A DNA stretch of 64,000 nucleotides from Microstegium vimineum (taxonomy: Eukaryota > Streptophyta > Magnoliopsida > Poales > Poaceae): contig CM039133.1 of NCBI GenBank assembly GCA_022036555.1, positions 40,996,718-41,060,717 of the forward strand. Direction: 5' to 3'. Shown here one piece after another: positions 33,640 through 47,053 of this stretch. The notes under the pieces are model-generated. The model searched no databases, was not told the origin of the DNA, and was given only the letters and a program-made list of their open reading frames with translations. Each line of letters opens with the position of its first letter. Position 1 is the stretch's first letter. Position numbers and translations under genes: made by a program.

Positions 33640-36190
33640 CCACTAAGGACTTAGTTGATGAGGACATCGCCACGCTGGACACGCCTACGCCATCGTCTTT
33701 CCCAAGTTGTAAGTCATCTCCAACTCAGCTACCACGTCACCCTCGGATTCAGCAAACACGTTGTCAATGTTTCGATCATAACTCCTTCATACGACATCGA
33801 AACGGGGCGATCTTGTACTTGCTAGAAAGGGGAAGACAACGCCGTCATTTTGGATCTGGTTCCAGCTCCAGATGGTTTGTAGATTAATCTGTGTGACTAT
33901 GGCAAGGTGCTGCGTCACCAGTTTTGGGCCAACTTGGCCATGTATCGAGTCGGGCCTTAAGCCCAAGTTGTGGGCGCCTCCCCCTAGTTGCCCTCAACCC
34001 TAGGACATCTCTCTTTTATATTCCACGTAGCCGCCGCTGTTGAGACTTGGGTTTTGTTTGAGTTTAGTTTTCCATCTAGAAACTGAATCGTTCATTGTAA
34101 CTGTGGTGACAAATCCTTTTATAGTGATCCAGGGCCCCCGTTCTTAATCTCCTCCACTATGTCGATTAGTCCTTTGGAACCGAGCTCTTGAACCCTCTAT
34201 TGATATTCACGTAATTCATATTTGCAATTTTTCAGATTGCGTGTTTAAACCTTCTTGCTTGTGTTCTTCGATTCGCTTGCAGGAAAAGCCTTCTTGGTGT
34301 TGGTATTTCTTATGACTATTGGATAAATCCACAAGCGTACAGATTATACCGTTGTAGCACTTCACCTAGGAGTATTTCAAGGTATCATAATTTATATCTT
34401 CCCAAGGGAAAGCTGGGTTAGAAATGATGATTGGATAGAGATCCTAGAGAGCACCTCAACTTAGTACCAACTAGTATCGGGGGGTAAACGATATATGTGA
34501 TAGGAAAGGGTTGATGAATGAATAAGCCAATGTAAATGATACTTAGAACGGACTAGATAGAATAGCTAGGTGGGAGGACAACGAGAGAGTATAGGGACTC
34601 CTATGTACTTCACTCTACTTCAATATACTTAGCTAATTAACTAGTCTAAACACTATAGTTTGCCTCCTCAATACAAGTATGCTAGGCGAGGGGATAGATC
34701 AGCAGGAGGACAAAACTCCTACCGGACCGCGCCCTCATTTTATGGGGGCCTTACCTTTTAAGAACTTTCCTAAAAACACATGGTGGAATACAACGACTAG
34801 ACAAGGCTGTCACCTCTTGCTAGCTACCACAAACAATCCGTGCAGCAAGCGGTAACCAAGGGTAAGATGATGTATAAGCACCACTCTTACACACAACTTA
34901 CTACTTTCACTACGATCTATAATCAAAGTACCCTATGACAGGCAATGATCGCATACAGGAAAGGTCACAAGGATCACAGACTATTGATTTAAAGGTTATT
35001 AAAGAGCAAAAGCATATAACAAGACTATATCTAGTATAGTAATGCTCAAAGTAAATACTAAGTAAAGTAGAGAGAAAGATATATATATATATATATTGAA
35101 TAAGATAAAGTCCTACAAAGAAGGAAAGATACAAGAGCTATACCAGACTTTCCAGAAGACAACTCCGGAAATCCCGAGCGCAGCTCGACTCAACTCTAAC
35201 TCCCACTCTAGACTAGACTACTAGAACAATCTAAGGAATAGAGCTTGTAGGCTTCTTCACCATGTGTAGAGAGGGGGGTATGACCCTCTATTTATAGTGG
35301 GGGTGGAGTAGGGGCTACTCCAGCGCCACATCAGCGATCCAGGGCCTTCAATCCTCCACCCTTGGATCCAACCGACCCTTGAACCGACCAAGGGTGGATG
35401 GTGGTGATTTCCACCTTGTGTAGAGTGGTATGGCGGTTGGAGGGGCCAAACCGACCAAGGGGGGCGGTCGGCCGACCACCCATATGGCAGGTGGGCCCTG
35501 CTCTGGCCTCTGGAAGTGGCCCCACTGGTCAGGGGACTAGGTGGGAGCCAGGTGGGCCCAGGGGGCGGTCGGCCAACCCCCCCTTGGGGTGTCTAGCCCA
35601 CTTTGTCTTCCCTGGTATTGGTCCCACTTGTCATTGAGGTTGGTTGTTGGTTCTGAGGTGGTTGTCACGTTTATCTCCTTGGTGTGGGCCCATGGATCCA
35701 TGTGCTATTCTTGTGAGCCGTTGAGAGGAAACACAGAGTGATCCAATGGTTGGATTTCACTCTAGAGTGCCTCTCTTGGATCATGGCCGAGAGGGGAGAG
35801 CAAGTGGGCCCATAGGGTGGTCGGCCGACCCCCTATGTGGGCCCCACTGGCTCTCCTTTGCTCTATTTCTTCATTCTTGCATTCAAACACTCATGGACAT
35901 GTGGAACTAGTTATTTGATAAATTATGCTCATGATGTGTTTGTTTGTCCTTGATCCTGAGGTTGGTGGCATCATTTTAGTTATATAAAAGTGCATCATAT
36001 TTTGTGCCAACACTTGGCGAGGTCAATCAAGTTGTGCTTCGTTGATAACCAACAGAGCAGTGGTGTAACGGTTGCAGGGTTCCAATCGTGTCTGATTTGA
36101 AGCCGGATCGCCAATGTCAAGATCTCCACAAGTCGAACTTACCAGTTACCTCTCGGAAGATCGAGCCAGTCCTCACCATTAGTGCTAAAT
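33640..36190 (+). repeat. Left arm of a large inverted repeat, interrupted by a solo LTR
   Basis: Excluding the solo LTR (34298-36017 with one target copy), about 820 bp match, in reverse complement and over the full length, the segment 38395-39215. Shared landmarks: gatgaggacatc, ccaactcagct, gccttaagcccaagttg, cttgcaggaaaagcctt, gaagccggatcgccaa. Divergence is considerable. The type of the parent element is unknown; an LTR-retroelement derivative is most likely. Near 36070 it holds cggttgcagggttc, part of a Pol III B-box-like motif. Confidence 0.8.
34298..36012 (-). mobile_element. Solo LTR (Ty3/gypsy-like)
   Basis: 1715 bp starting TGTTGG and ending CCAACA, flanked by a perfect 5-bp duplication CTTGG (34293-34297 and 36013-36017). 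No internal retrotransposon sequence remains, so LTR-LTR recombination has removed it. On the minus strand there is a TATA box (CTATAAATAG, 35288-35297), and the U5-side end has gtgctacaacggtataatc, so the LTR is minus-oriented. The inverted copy of the host sequence near 38540-38550 lacks the insertion and confirms both borders. The gypsy assignment rests on general LTR style and is less certain than the structure. Confidence 0.9.
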
Positions 36191-38394
36191 GAGTACATAT
36201 GTACAAATATGTGTCAGTGACTTATGTTGCGTGGTGTTGAGAGCATAGGGGTATGTTGCCTTTAGAGGTGCCAAGGACCCTAGAGGTAGTATGTTAAAGA
36301 GGATGCATCGAATCCCCTCTAGCCACAGTCAAACTACCTTTCCCCCTACAATTTGCCAAACCATTGGATGGTTGGTCGGTGGATCTAATGGTGATAAAAT
36401 CTCCTAGATGGCGGTGCCAAACTCCTTGTGATGGTTGGGCGCATTTGGGGCCCTTATGGATCGAGCACACCCGGGAAGAGGCCTAGGTTTGACTAAACCT
36501 AGGCTAAACTTTGGTGAGCTGACCAACCGTATAGTTGTGATCATGGTCCTTTGTGCGCCTCTATTGTTTGGGCCCAATTTTGAGTAAGTGAGGCCTTTTG
36601 TCCTTTATGTGTGTTTGGACAATTTCTCGTGTTGGTGAGAGTTAAACTTCTTTGCCAATTGCACACATATTCTATTTGTTTTGAGTTAAAGTGTACCTGC
36701 AACCAAATAACTTCAAGGATAGGTGTAAATAGTTTATTTGAACATAAATATGCATGTGAGTGATGCTAATTATCCATTGTTTCAAAGATAACTGATGATC
36801 AGATTTGGCACTTAATAACCATCAACAACAACACCAAGAGAGATAAAGCTTAGGGATTATAGGTTAGGTCTTGTTGGTACTTTGACATCACTGCTTCAAC
36901 ATTTGGTTATCCAACAGTCTCCTCCTTTTTTATCACTTGCTCTCATGCTTGCAACCGATGATTCACTTATTTAACCAGAAATCACTTTGCTTAGATGAAA
37001 GGCAAATGAGCTTTTTAGAAGGGATTGTCTTGTCCTCCCATAGGTTGCATCACTCGTGCTCCCTATCAAGGGATCACTCGCTCTTCTCCCTCTGGTTGGT
37101 GCTTAAGGAAAAGAAAATTCTAAACAATCTAAACTCTTTGAAGTTTGATTGATTCACTTAGGATGTGGCAACCATGCTCAAGTTCAAGTCTTGATTCAAT
37201 GGTCCAATGCAGCACCATAGGATGCAACTTGGGAAGATGCTTCTTATGTACATTTTCCCACAATAGCTTTCAATTTTTAATACCCTTATTTGAAGGGTTG
37301 TTGGTAAGGCACTTTAAAGAGAGGTCCTTTTTATCCATTGCTTGGATGGATGAATCAAAGATCTAGATGTATAGAGCTTCTCAAATTATGTTTGACTACA
37401 CATAAGTGTTTTTGGAGTTTGGTAATAAATCCACACCAAAATTATGGCCAAGTGTCCCATTGGCTTTGGTCTACACGCTGACTCCTCTCTACTAATTGCA
37501 TCCTAGCAACACACCTCCTTGGTCTCTTTGTGAGTGAAAAATAGATACACTAGATAAAATCAAGATTTACATCTTGCTAATAATATTACTTGTTTTGTTT
37601 ACCTAATATATAAACAAGATAAAGCCCTAGGTTTATGGGCCACTCAATTCAAGGCCCCACTTGAGTCACACTTGGACATTTGCTAGGACTACTGAAATCC
37701 CTACACTAGCACAATGTGTGGTCGTAATCCACCACTCCTAAAGGAATAACTCATAAGTTGTATTCTCCATAACTTATGTTGCATAGACCTTTTGATTCAA
37801 AATTAGTAAAATGGCTTAATCAACATAGGAGCCTTAAGTGCAGAATCTGGATGAAAAGTTCTAGCAACTAAATTTATAAGCTTATATTTGGAGTTTTTGT
37901 CAACATCTAACAATGTTCTATACTCAATTCAAAACCTACAAAAAAATCATAGAACTTTTGTGTAGTTCATCACTGAAGATTGTAGACATAAGATAAATTA
38001 AAATAGAATGCATCTAATAATGTTTAGAAGTTTGATAGGACAATTGTGCATGGCAATACCACCAAAACCATAGGGGTATAAATATTCCAAAAGAATGGTA
38101 CTGTTGATGGTAGTTATCGTACATTATAAACCGCCAGCCTTTCTCACATAACACTTGAATATCATAAAACATAAGGTTATTACTAACAATTTCCATGTGT
38201 TTTGGTGAATTATCATTTTCCAGGGATTAATCTAGAAAGTACGAAAAAGGGATCTAAATGCATAGAAATGATGAAACTTATCGCCGACGAAAACATACGC
38301 TAGAGGACTCAGGAAGGATCCAAAAGACACTAGAAAAAAGGAGAGCCTGCGTGGCTGACATGTGGGGCCGACTGGCCCCATGATAAGGAGCGGC
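36191..38394. other. Spacer between the inverted arms; no gene seen
   Basis: AT-rich DNA without a convincing gene or a clear repeat. Frames of 70-80 residues at 36937-37152 and 37145-37366 show no recognisable domain. Confidence 0.45.
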
Positions 38395-39215
38395 CAGATC
38401 TTCCGTGAGGTAACCGATAAATTCGATTGGTGGAGAACTCGACGTTGGCGATCCGGCTTCAAATCAAACACGATTCGAACCCTGCAACCGTTACACCACT
38501 GCTCCGTTAGTTATCAACCAAGCACAACTTGATTGACCTCGCCAATAAGGCTTTTCCTGCAAGCGAATCGAAGAACACAAGCAAGAGGGTATAAACACGT
38601 AATCTGAAACTGCAAATATGAATGATGCAAATATCAATAGAGGGTTCAGGAACTCAGTTCCAAAGGACTAATCGACACAGTGGAGGAGATCAAGAACGAG
38701 GGGCCCTGGATCACTATAAAAGGACTAATCGACATAGTTACAATGAACGATTCAGTTTCTCGATGGAAAACTAAACTCTAAAACAAAACCCGAGTCTCAA
38801 TGGCGGCGGCTATGTGGAATATAATGGAGAGACGTCTTAGGGTTGGTGGCGACCAGGGGAGGCACCCCCAACTTGGGCTTAAGGCCCGACTCGCGATACA
38901 TGGCCAAATTGGCCCAAAATAGGTGACGCAGCACAGGAACAGATTCTGGACGCTGACTTGTTTCGACGTTTTCCGATGCCTCAGAATGAATTTGGACCTC
39001 AAACCAACTCCATTGGTTTCCTTATGAAATTATCTTTTCATCCGTGTGTGAGTCATCGAAAACGGAGTCCGTATGCATCCTGGGCGTCCGTTTTACTCTT
39101 TGTTGGTCCTGGACTCCGAAACAAACTCGAAGTCGACGTGGCAGCTGAGTTGGAGGTGAGTTGCAACTTGGAAAAGATGATGACGTAGATGTGTCCAGCG
39201 TGGTGATGTCCTCAT
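38395..39215 (-). repeat. Right arm of the large inverted repeat (uninterrupted copy)
   Basis: About 820 bp, the reverse complement of the left arm. On the minus strand it reads ggttgcagggttcgaatc near 38471-38488. This contains GGTTCGAATC, an exact match to the RNA polymerase III B-box consensus, and the surrounding ggagcagtggtgtaac is tRNA- or SINE-like. No A box was confirmed. Confidence 0.78.
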
Positions 39216-40171
39216 CACCCCACCTACAGGCCAGGCGATCCCCTATGAGGGGAACCCTCTCCCACCTTCTAGAGTGTCCTTGAACCGCCTTCGAGGATGC
39301 ATCTTGGCCCTACGTGAGGTCGGTTTGATCCAACGGCTGACGTCCAACCCACCAAGCTATAAATAGAGCCCTATATCCCCCCCCTAAAGGAGGCTAGATC
39401 CAGAGCTGAAGATCCTGAAGCCCTAATTTCCTATCTAGTAGATCTAGGCAAGCAATCAAGAGAGATTAGTTCAATCTAGAGCTAGTTTTATTTAGAGATT
39501 AGAGATATAGAGTTGGAGAGTAGAGTTCTGTAGGAGTTCCAGCCTGTCGGTGCTTCTTCGTCGCTGTATTCTTCTGGATCAAGTCTTCTCGCCCGGGATT
39601 TGCATTGTGAGATACCCTGGTAGTCAACTTCTGGTTCAAGTAAGCAACATTGTTCATATTGTTCTTCATGTTTGCAACTCTTTTTTAGTACTTTGATCTT
39701 GATAGTTTCTTGATTGAGGTAGTATTTCATAGTGTAGGCGTGGTGCCTAGGCTAGGTTTACTTGTGAATGTCCTCTAATTTTACGGATAACGGTAGCTTG
39801 CGAAGGTGACTTTATAGCTTCGTTGATTCCGCTGTAGTCCATTTCCCGTAATAGGTTTGGCAAGCTTATAGGTGCTTGGTAGGAGAGAACTCTGTTTTCT
39901 GCTCTTATTTAAGTCATCGCCCCTGAAGATCGATAGAAGGCATAGCTTACCGGTGATCAGAATTAGATAGTCCTTGGTTTTTCTCTTTGTATCGTTAGTT
40001 TCTAGCTTCATTGTGCATTGGGTTAAGTTTATAGATTTAGTCTTTCTCATAACACCGTTCTTTGGGTTTGATATTAAAACTGGGTTACTCTCGGTGAAGT
40101 GCTACATCGGTATTATATCTATGCGCTTGCGGATAATTAACTTACTCGTGTGCATCTAATTTATACCAACA
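39216..40171 (+). mobile_element. LTR-like remnant (gypsy style), plus orientation
   Basis: A TATA box ctataaatag lies at about 39357-39366, and the 3' end (ggtgaagtgctacatcggta ... ataccaaca, ending 40171) resembles the U5 end of the solo LTR at 34298 in the opposite direction. No 5' TG end or target duplication was found, so the left border is arbitrary. It may be part of the same decayed element as the right arm. Confidence 0.45.
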
Positions 40172-42482
40172 ACTACTTAAGTTTACTACCAAAATATAAC
40201 TTGTTTGTGTTATCACACAAAAACTGCTTTAACTAGGGCCTAACCCATGAGTGCATGATATAGAAAAACATTAGTGCTTACTTAAGAGGTTAGAGCCTAA
40301 ATCCTACCACTAATCCATCATGTTGACTAAACCCTAGAATTTATTATTCTTAAAAATAGTGTAGAAAAGAGATATCTGACAGCCACAATGAGTATGATGG
40401 AGAGCCACAACAAATCTCCTTCCAATTTTCTCTATCTCATAGTGATCTGCGCTTCTACCCCTACACCACACATGGAATATTCATCATGAACAACAAGGGG
40501 AAGCATGAAACTAAGTATAAAATGGAAAATGCACAAGTTACCTAATTGGCTTTAGAGGAGGAACCAACTTGACTATGATAAAGTGATGAAGGGAAAACTT
40601 CTAAGTAGGGAAATGTACCTTGTGGCATCTATTAGCAAAGCACAACCACTATTCCACTTTGAAGCTCCACAAAGAATGTAATCTTGGTCAAAAAGCCTTC
40701 CTGTAAGCAAGGTCTCAGTTTTGCACTGAGATTCCTACTAAGAAAAACTCATGCGAGCTATATAGTAAGGCTGATCTTTGAGTTTTCCTATTTTCTTGAT
40801 CACATTTGTGGCTTTTACTATAGAGTTTCTCCACCAAGGAAATGATCTCCTTATCCTTCGTACATGGTGCACCACCACTCCACACATAGTTTATAGGGTT
40901 GTCAAATACTATTGATGAGGCACCAAGACCCCAAGGCTCTGGCACAACAAGATTACTATGTCTAGGTGCATGTAGTGTCATCTCACAAACTCTCAACCTA
41001 ACAGTCTATGCAATCTCTAGTGATCACTAATAAGAAAAGTAGAAAATCCTTAAATGAAATTAAGTAATTTGGTGGCTAGAGAACTCATCAAATGTATTTC
41101 GCTGCACTTCACATAGCTTCTGGTGCTCTAACACCCATGAAATGTTCATCTTGTCAATATTTATGAAGCAACATAAAAAATATCTATTTCCTAAGATGAA
41201 TCAACACTATAGTCGCTGAAATGTTCGATGGGCACAAGTGCACATCAACAGACAATCCGCGGTGCAAGCGACCTTTGCTACTCCTATCTATTTCTACCTA
41301 GGCCACACCTCACCGAATGGTCTAGAAGGAATCTTCACTATTGGCATTGTATTTCCTATCAAAGAAACTATTGGCATTGTATTATCTAGTGCTCCTTTTC
41401 AACCCTTCTCAATCTCCCATGTGTTTTTCGTGTGGACCACTGTATCATATGGTACCCTCTCACACCTCCAAATTTCAATTTTAGGATGTGAATTGAAAAC
41501 ACTAAACAAAATAAATGATTTAATAATTTTCTAAATTTTTTATACCTTTAGTTTGCTTGTTATCAATTTTGTTAAATATAAATGTCTTTATAATTTTTTT
41601 TCTTATTTAATTTTCTCTAGGGTTGTTGCATTCATGCTAACTGCATAATTTAATTTTAGTGAAAAGTATATTTAAAAATTTCATTTATGCCTCAGATAAG
41701 TATTACCATCTTCAAAATTAAGGTATCAAATGTTTTTAAAAAAATTAGTTTTAAAATGAGTTCAAGTTTTAGTTTCAAAAGTCCTTAAATATATTTTAAA
41801 TAAGTGCCAAAAGATGTTTGAAAATGGTTTTGGAATTCAAAAATGTTTAAAATGTATTTGAAAAAAAAGATAAATAATGATGTAGTTCCAAAATGGTTTC
41901 AAAATAGTTTATTTGGTTAAACTATTTTTTAGTAATGAATACATTTATCACAATTGAATAAAGACATCATACTATCTATTTTGTTAGAAAAATAACGAAG
42001 TGAAAAACATGCATATTACTACTTTTAGTATTTTTATTCGTCGTTATAGGAATATTACACTATAACTAATGCTTATGTGTTCTAAAAGTTTGTCCGTATT
42101 AGAGCATAGGTTGATGGACTAGTTTATCTAATCTGTTGGAGTGGCCAAATTATTCCGGCAGCGCCAAAATTTATTGAGCAACCAAACAGGTCGGTCTAAT
42201 AATTATTGGAGCGCCCAAGATCGAGGTCACTCAAAGTTGGCTTGCTTCTTCCACGACGACGACGCGTGACAGTCGTTGATCGTTGAATCGGGTTCCTAGG
42301 ACTGATATGATGTACTTTTCAGGACTCATAGTACAACGATCGAGTAGCATTTTCATCTTTTATTTATCCATTAAAATTGGTTCATCCGATCGACCAAGCT
42401 AGGTGAATCGGTCCCTGCTGGACACCGAATACGTACGTACGTATATACGAACGAGCAGACGACATGCATTCAGCTCGACCGA
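40172..42482. other. Intergenic; no gene seen
   Basis: AT-rich, with homopolymer-rich stretches at 41500-42000. A 93-residue minus frame at 40715-40996 has no recognisable domain and was not called. The last part (42060-42482) should hold the 3' UTR of the pectin methylesterase gene. Confidence 0.45.
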
Positions 42483-44960
42483 TCACAGTCCAGAAATATA
42501 GCTGACTCCAGTGCCACCCAGCCACGCGTCACCCAAGATGAACTCCGCCACGGTGAACCTCACAGCATCCGACGTGGACATCGACGTGTGCACTCCGGGC
42601 CACGTCACTCGCCGGCTGGTCCGGGCACCAGGCCCGGAGTTCCCATACTCCCCATAGTAGAGCGTGGAGAGAGCGAACTGCCCGGACCACTCGAGCCACC
42701 CAGCCGGCGACACCGACCGGTCGAGGAAGCTGTCCATGACCACGGTCCGCGAGTACTTCTTCCACGGCCGGCCTAGGTACACGGGCGTGCCGCCGAGGTC
42801 CGGCGCGCCGGTGACCCTGCAGCGGTGGACGGAGATGCCGGTGTTCTGGTTCGGGTCCGTCCGGCCCTGCGCCGTCACCGTGTCCTCCTGCCCATGGCTC
42901 GGCCTCCGCGCCTCGATGTCGCAGCTCTGCAGCACCACCGCCGCGTTGCCGAAGATGAAGTCCACCGTGCCCGCGATGTCGTCGGCCGCGTAGAACTGCC
43001 GGCCGGAGTGGGCGTAGAGTGTGTCTTGGTACCCTTGGATGCTGCACTGGTATACCACCGAGAGGTCGCCGCCGACGCGCAGCGCCACCGCCTGGCCTTT
43101 CCTGGCCCCGCCGTGTTCAGGATTGTGAGACCCTTGGCGATGAAGCCTGACCCCATCGCAGCTGTGTACCACATACATACACGCAGAAGAGGTGCATTAA
43201 AGATGTTACGTACTGTGTGTTAGTGTTACTACTTACTACTAGTAGTAGAATGTGTAGTAGAAGCTGGACAACTAACAATGGGAGTGTACTGTCAAGCACA
43301 ACACAAATAAAGGAGAAAAAAAGGGTGAAGAAGAGTGGGCGACATGGCAAGTGAGACGTCGCTGTCGACGCTGCATTTGACGTACGGTGCCCATGCAAGC
43401 ATGTTCATGGTGCAAGTGTGCAACCACATGAACATTGGTGCTTCTTGCTTCGTCGTACAGTGTTGGTCACTCACTGCTACACTACACAGGTGTGTAGATG
43501 AGATGGCAAACAGAACAGAGAGCATGGAAGTGTGCATGCAACAAACGATCAAATCGAACCAACGCATCTTTCGCTTTGCTTTGCCCATGCATTTGCATAT
43601 CTAGCTGTGTTACTGTGTATAGTGCAAACGATAGCTGTACGTAAACCCTACCATTCTAGGCCGAGTATAGCTAGGACCTAGGAGCTTAAGCTTTTTACAG
43701 TAGTGCAGACTGAAGATTAAATTCATTCCACACGTGAAAAAGGTTCCAGCTTTTGCAACTAGTAGCTAAGCGTACGATGGAGTAGCTTTTGTGCAAGAGA
43801 AGATGAATAATAAATTAATAATGCATGCAGATTGCAGACGTATAGTATAGCATCACGTGCGTACCGACGGTGGCGGAGGCGTAGGTGGTGTAGCCATCGC
43901 CGGCGCTCTTGTGTCCGACGATGATGCTCTTCCCCTTTCCCTCTCCCATCAACATCACGTTCTTCTGCTTGCTCGAGATGCTCACGCTCTCCTCGTACCG
44001 CCCGGCCTTCACGTGTATCACCTTCCTCCCGCCTCCGCCGCCGCCGTTCGCCGCGGTCGTCACGGCCGCGATCGCCTCGTTGATGCTATGATGCGTCCCG
44101 CTGCCGTCCAACGCCACCACTGCGTCCGCCACGATAGCGCCGCCACTCGCTTCCGCGTGGGACGACGACTCCAGGAGTTTCCTGTCCTGCTGGGTCACCC
44201 AGGACGGGAACGCCGCCGCTGCCGCTGGCGTCGGCGTCGTGGGCGGCGAGCCGCCGCCGCCGCTCGCGTTAGCCTTGACCTTGTTGACGTGCAGAGCCAG
44301 CGCGGTGGCGATGAACTGGGAAAGCGCGGACACGCGCGCGCGCACGGCCTCACGCCCCGCGGAGTCCGGGTCGGCCGCGAGGCTGTCGCCGCAGGTGGCC
44401 TGGTTCGTCAGCGCCGCGCTGAGCCACGTGGTGACCCCGTCCGCGTCGCCGCCCCCCGCGGCGAGCGCGTCGCCCAGATGGTCCAGGCTGATGTCGAGCA
44501 GCTCGGCGCAGTCCTGCACGCCCGGCGGCGGGTGACGAGCGGCGCCGCGGTGACGACGACGCGCGGCCGTGAGGTTCCGCGCCACCGCGCACGCCGACGC
44601 GGCCCGTGCCATCGCGAACTTCACGGACGCCGCAAACGGGTCGTCGCCGCCCCTACTGCTGGATGGTGGTGAGCCCGGCGCCCGCGACGACGAGAGCGCC
44701 GTCTCGCACGCGCTCGGGTATGGCGTTGACAGGCAGATCGCGGTGACGTTGTTCATGGTGGTCCTCGACGACGGTGCTGCGGTTGTGCTGCTGATCGGCG
44801 AGACGACGACGACGCCGTCAGTGTTGCCCCTTGAGCCAGCCGCGTCATCGTCGTCGTGCTTCGCTTCGGTGGCCGCAGCCACTACTCCCGTCGCGAAAGC
44901 TAGCACCACCACCATGGCAATGGCGCAGCAAGAGCAGGCAAGGACATCTAGCCTTCGCAT
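42483..44960 (-). pseudogene. Pectin methylesterase with PMEI pro-domain, broken by a 1-base frameshift
   Basis: Cell-wall enzyme that demethylesterifies homogalacturonan. Exon 1 (43865-44960) encodes 365 residues: a hydrophobic signal/anchor region at 11-30; the inhibitor-like (PMEI) pro-domain at about 70-225 with cysteines 76, 85, 151 and 190; a Pro/Ala linker; the RKLL processing motif at 260-263; and the start of the catalytic domain (ALDGSGTHHSINEAI). Exon 2 (42483-43161) has the PME signatures: YQDTLYAHSGRQFY, DIAGTVDFIFGNA with the catalytic Asp, and LGRPWKKYSRTV. At about 43097 the frame changes within GPGKGQAVALRV because one base of a G/C run is missing. Total coding length is 1775 nt, one short of 1776 (591 codons plus stop). 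Everything else is open, so either a very recent mutation or a sequencing error is possible. Confidence 0.9.
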
Positions 44961-45059
44961 CTCGCCTTCTCTCTAGCTTGAGCGTCGTGTGTAGGTGTGC
45001 TTTGCTGCACAATGCATGCAACAAGTCTTGTACACAGCACACTTGGGTCTTGGCTTGCT

Positions 45060-45069
45060 GATATATAGG
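45060..45069 (-). promoter_or_regulatory. TATA box of the pectin methylesterase gene
   Basis: The minus strand reads CCTATATATC about 100 bp upstream of the ATG at 44960, a normal position for a plant TATA box with a short 5' UTR. Confidence 0.55.
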
Positions 45070-45929
45070 AGGCTAGGCTTATGTATAGGAAACTTGGCAC
45101 CAAATAACCGTTGCTAGCTTTTTGTGGGCAAATGCCCGTTTGCATTAGTGGTTCTTTTTCCTTTTTTTTTGAAACGTATTTGTATTAGTGTTTCACCAGT
45201 GTGCTAGAAAGGGGATGGAAAATCTAGCTACCAATAATGTGTGTCGTGTGACACCGTACCGTACGTTAAGGCATGTGTTTTTGGCAAATATAAAATTTTT
45301 ACTTATACCGTATATGGTTTAGGGTTTATTACGCACAACCAAAATTCATAAGTTCACCTAGTGAAGTGGAGCTCTTCTTTAGTGCTTTGGTATTGAAAAT
45401 TTATTATAAACTTTTTCTACTAAATACTTTCCATTGAGGATTTTCATGTACCATGACTAGTGATGGATAGTATTTTACAACTACTTAAAAGCACCCGGGA
45501 CATGCATGCTTGGTAATTAAAGTTGTTTACAGTAAATAATCCTCCTCTACGCGCACACATGGAGGTGCATGGAGTGTTGCATTATGCATGGTGTGGAAGA
45601 TGCATGGGCAAGTTCTGCTGCTCTGATAGGAGGAGCCATGCATGCCATGTGCAGACGTGGAGCAAGGAATGGTCCATGTACTATATGTCATTCATGCATG
45701 GATCAAAGGTGAGGAAAGTTCCATTCCTGCAACATGAATGGCGCACGCGCCGAACAAAGGTGAGAGTACCAACAAAAAAAAGGCACAACGGGTTTTGTAG
45801 CTGTTCTCTTGTCTTGTCTATAGCTCGTCGTACGTTCATGCACACTTTTGTTTCGTTGGTAACATGCACATGCCTTTAATTTCGAGATGAAAGTTCAACA
45901 ATGTTTATATGTGGCGAGAGGGTCGGGAG

Positions 45930-46024
<95 letters not shown>

Positions 46025-47053
46025 TCAGATCCGGCTAAATTATCAAATCATGGTTCATGCGATGTCTATATAACCACCTGACACGACTTTGATTCAACGA
46101 TGATTTTGACGTATGATCTCCATCAGTGCTAATAATCTAATGAGACCTTCTTGTGTATACATGCTAACCTATTATGGGTCAAGTGGTTATCACAGCTTTC
46201 TGTTGCTATTATCTATTAATTCCGAACCTGATGTGCACTAGAAAAGGTAAACACCAAATCACTCTACGTCAACAACTCGTCATGTCTGCATTTACTGCTG
46301 ATTTGAAACGAGGATTGCAAGACATGCATGCATGAATCCCCTTGTCGTTTTGACACCTTAATAAACTTGGCAAACGCCTTTCATACGTCTTTGATTTTTA
46401 CTGAGTGAAATACACCCAAACATTGGAGGCAAATTCATAAGTAATTAAAAGTATAAAACCGCTGGATGTGAAGGGCAATTGTTGTCGCCATACCTATCCG
46501 GTCTAGTTAGGTCACGGCAAGATCGGATCTAACGGCTATTATAAGATACACCGCCGATCAAGTTCACCTTGAAAGTTCAAGAACCTAAATGACACCGTCT
46601 GTCAAGTTTAACGACTTACAGACCACTTTAAAAGTTCAGGTTGTAAATTTTGCTCAATAGCTATTATCTCGCTCAATATCTAATTTTGATATGTGTGACT
46701 TCAAATCACAGCTAATCTGATGACTCGGCTATCTTTAATTTCTTGAGTTAGTTATAAGTCAGCGAATCCTTACGTCCTTAGAGCTTTCAATTCTCTAACC
46801 ATGCTTAACTAGTTTCTAATTACTGATGTACAACTCATATCCTGTATGTCTCTGCCGCGTAGCATCTCCAGAGTCCAGGAAAGCCACACAATAACATCAG
46901 GATTATTGGAAACCAGTAAGGAACACACAGCACCCTTCCTACGACCCTCGGTGCCTAACGCACCAGAAATTAAAGGCGATACACCAAGCTAGGAAACTTC
47001 AACAGCTCATCATGCATGGCCAGATATGTCTACCTTTGCTTATGATTTGAAAT
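45070..47053. other. Intergenic; no gene seen
   Basis: Upstream region of the pectin methylesterase gene and left flank of CACTA-C. Apart from the AT microsatellite at 45936-46024, no repeat or coding sequence was recognised. Confidence 0.45.
45936..46024. repeat. (AT)n microsatellite
   Basis: About 89 bp of uninterrupted AT dinucleotide, nearly 45 units. Likely to be length-polymorphic and prone to assembly error. Confidence 0.97.

Noticed and set aside
40715..40996. 93-residue minus frame
   Set aside because: No domain, no flanking exons and no codon-like character; probably chance in AT-rich DNA.
42588..43223. Plus-strand and alternative-frame open frames over the pectin methylesterase
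   Set aside because: They are GC-rich shadows of the real minus-strand coding frame, which carries the PME signatures.
45887..46081. Plus frame dominated by Ile-Tyr repeats
   Set aside because: It is the translation of the AT microsatellite.
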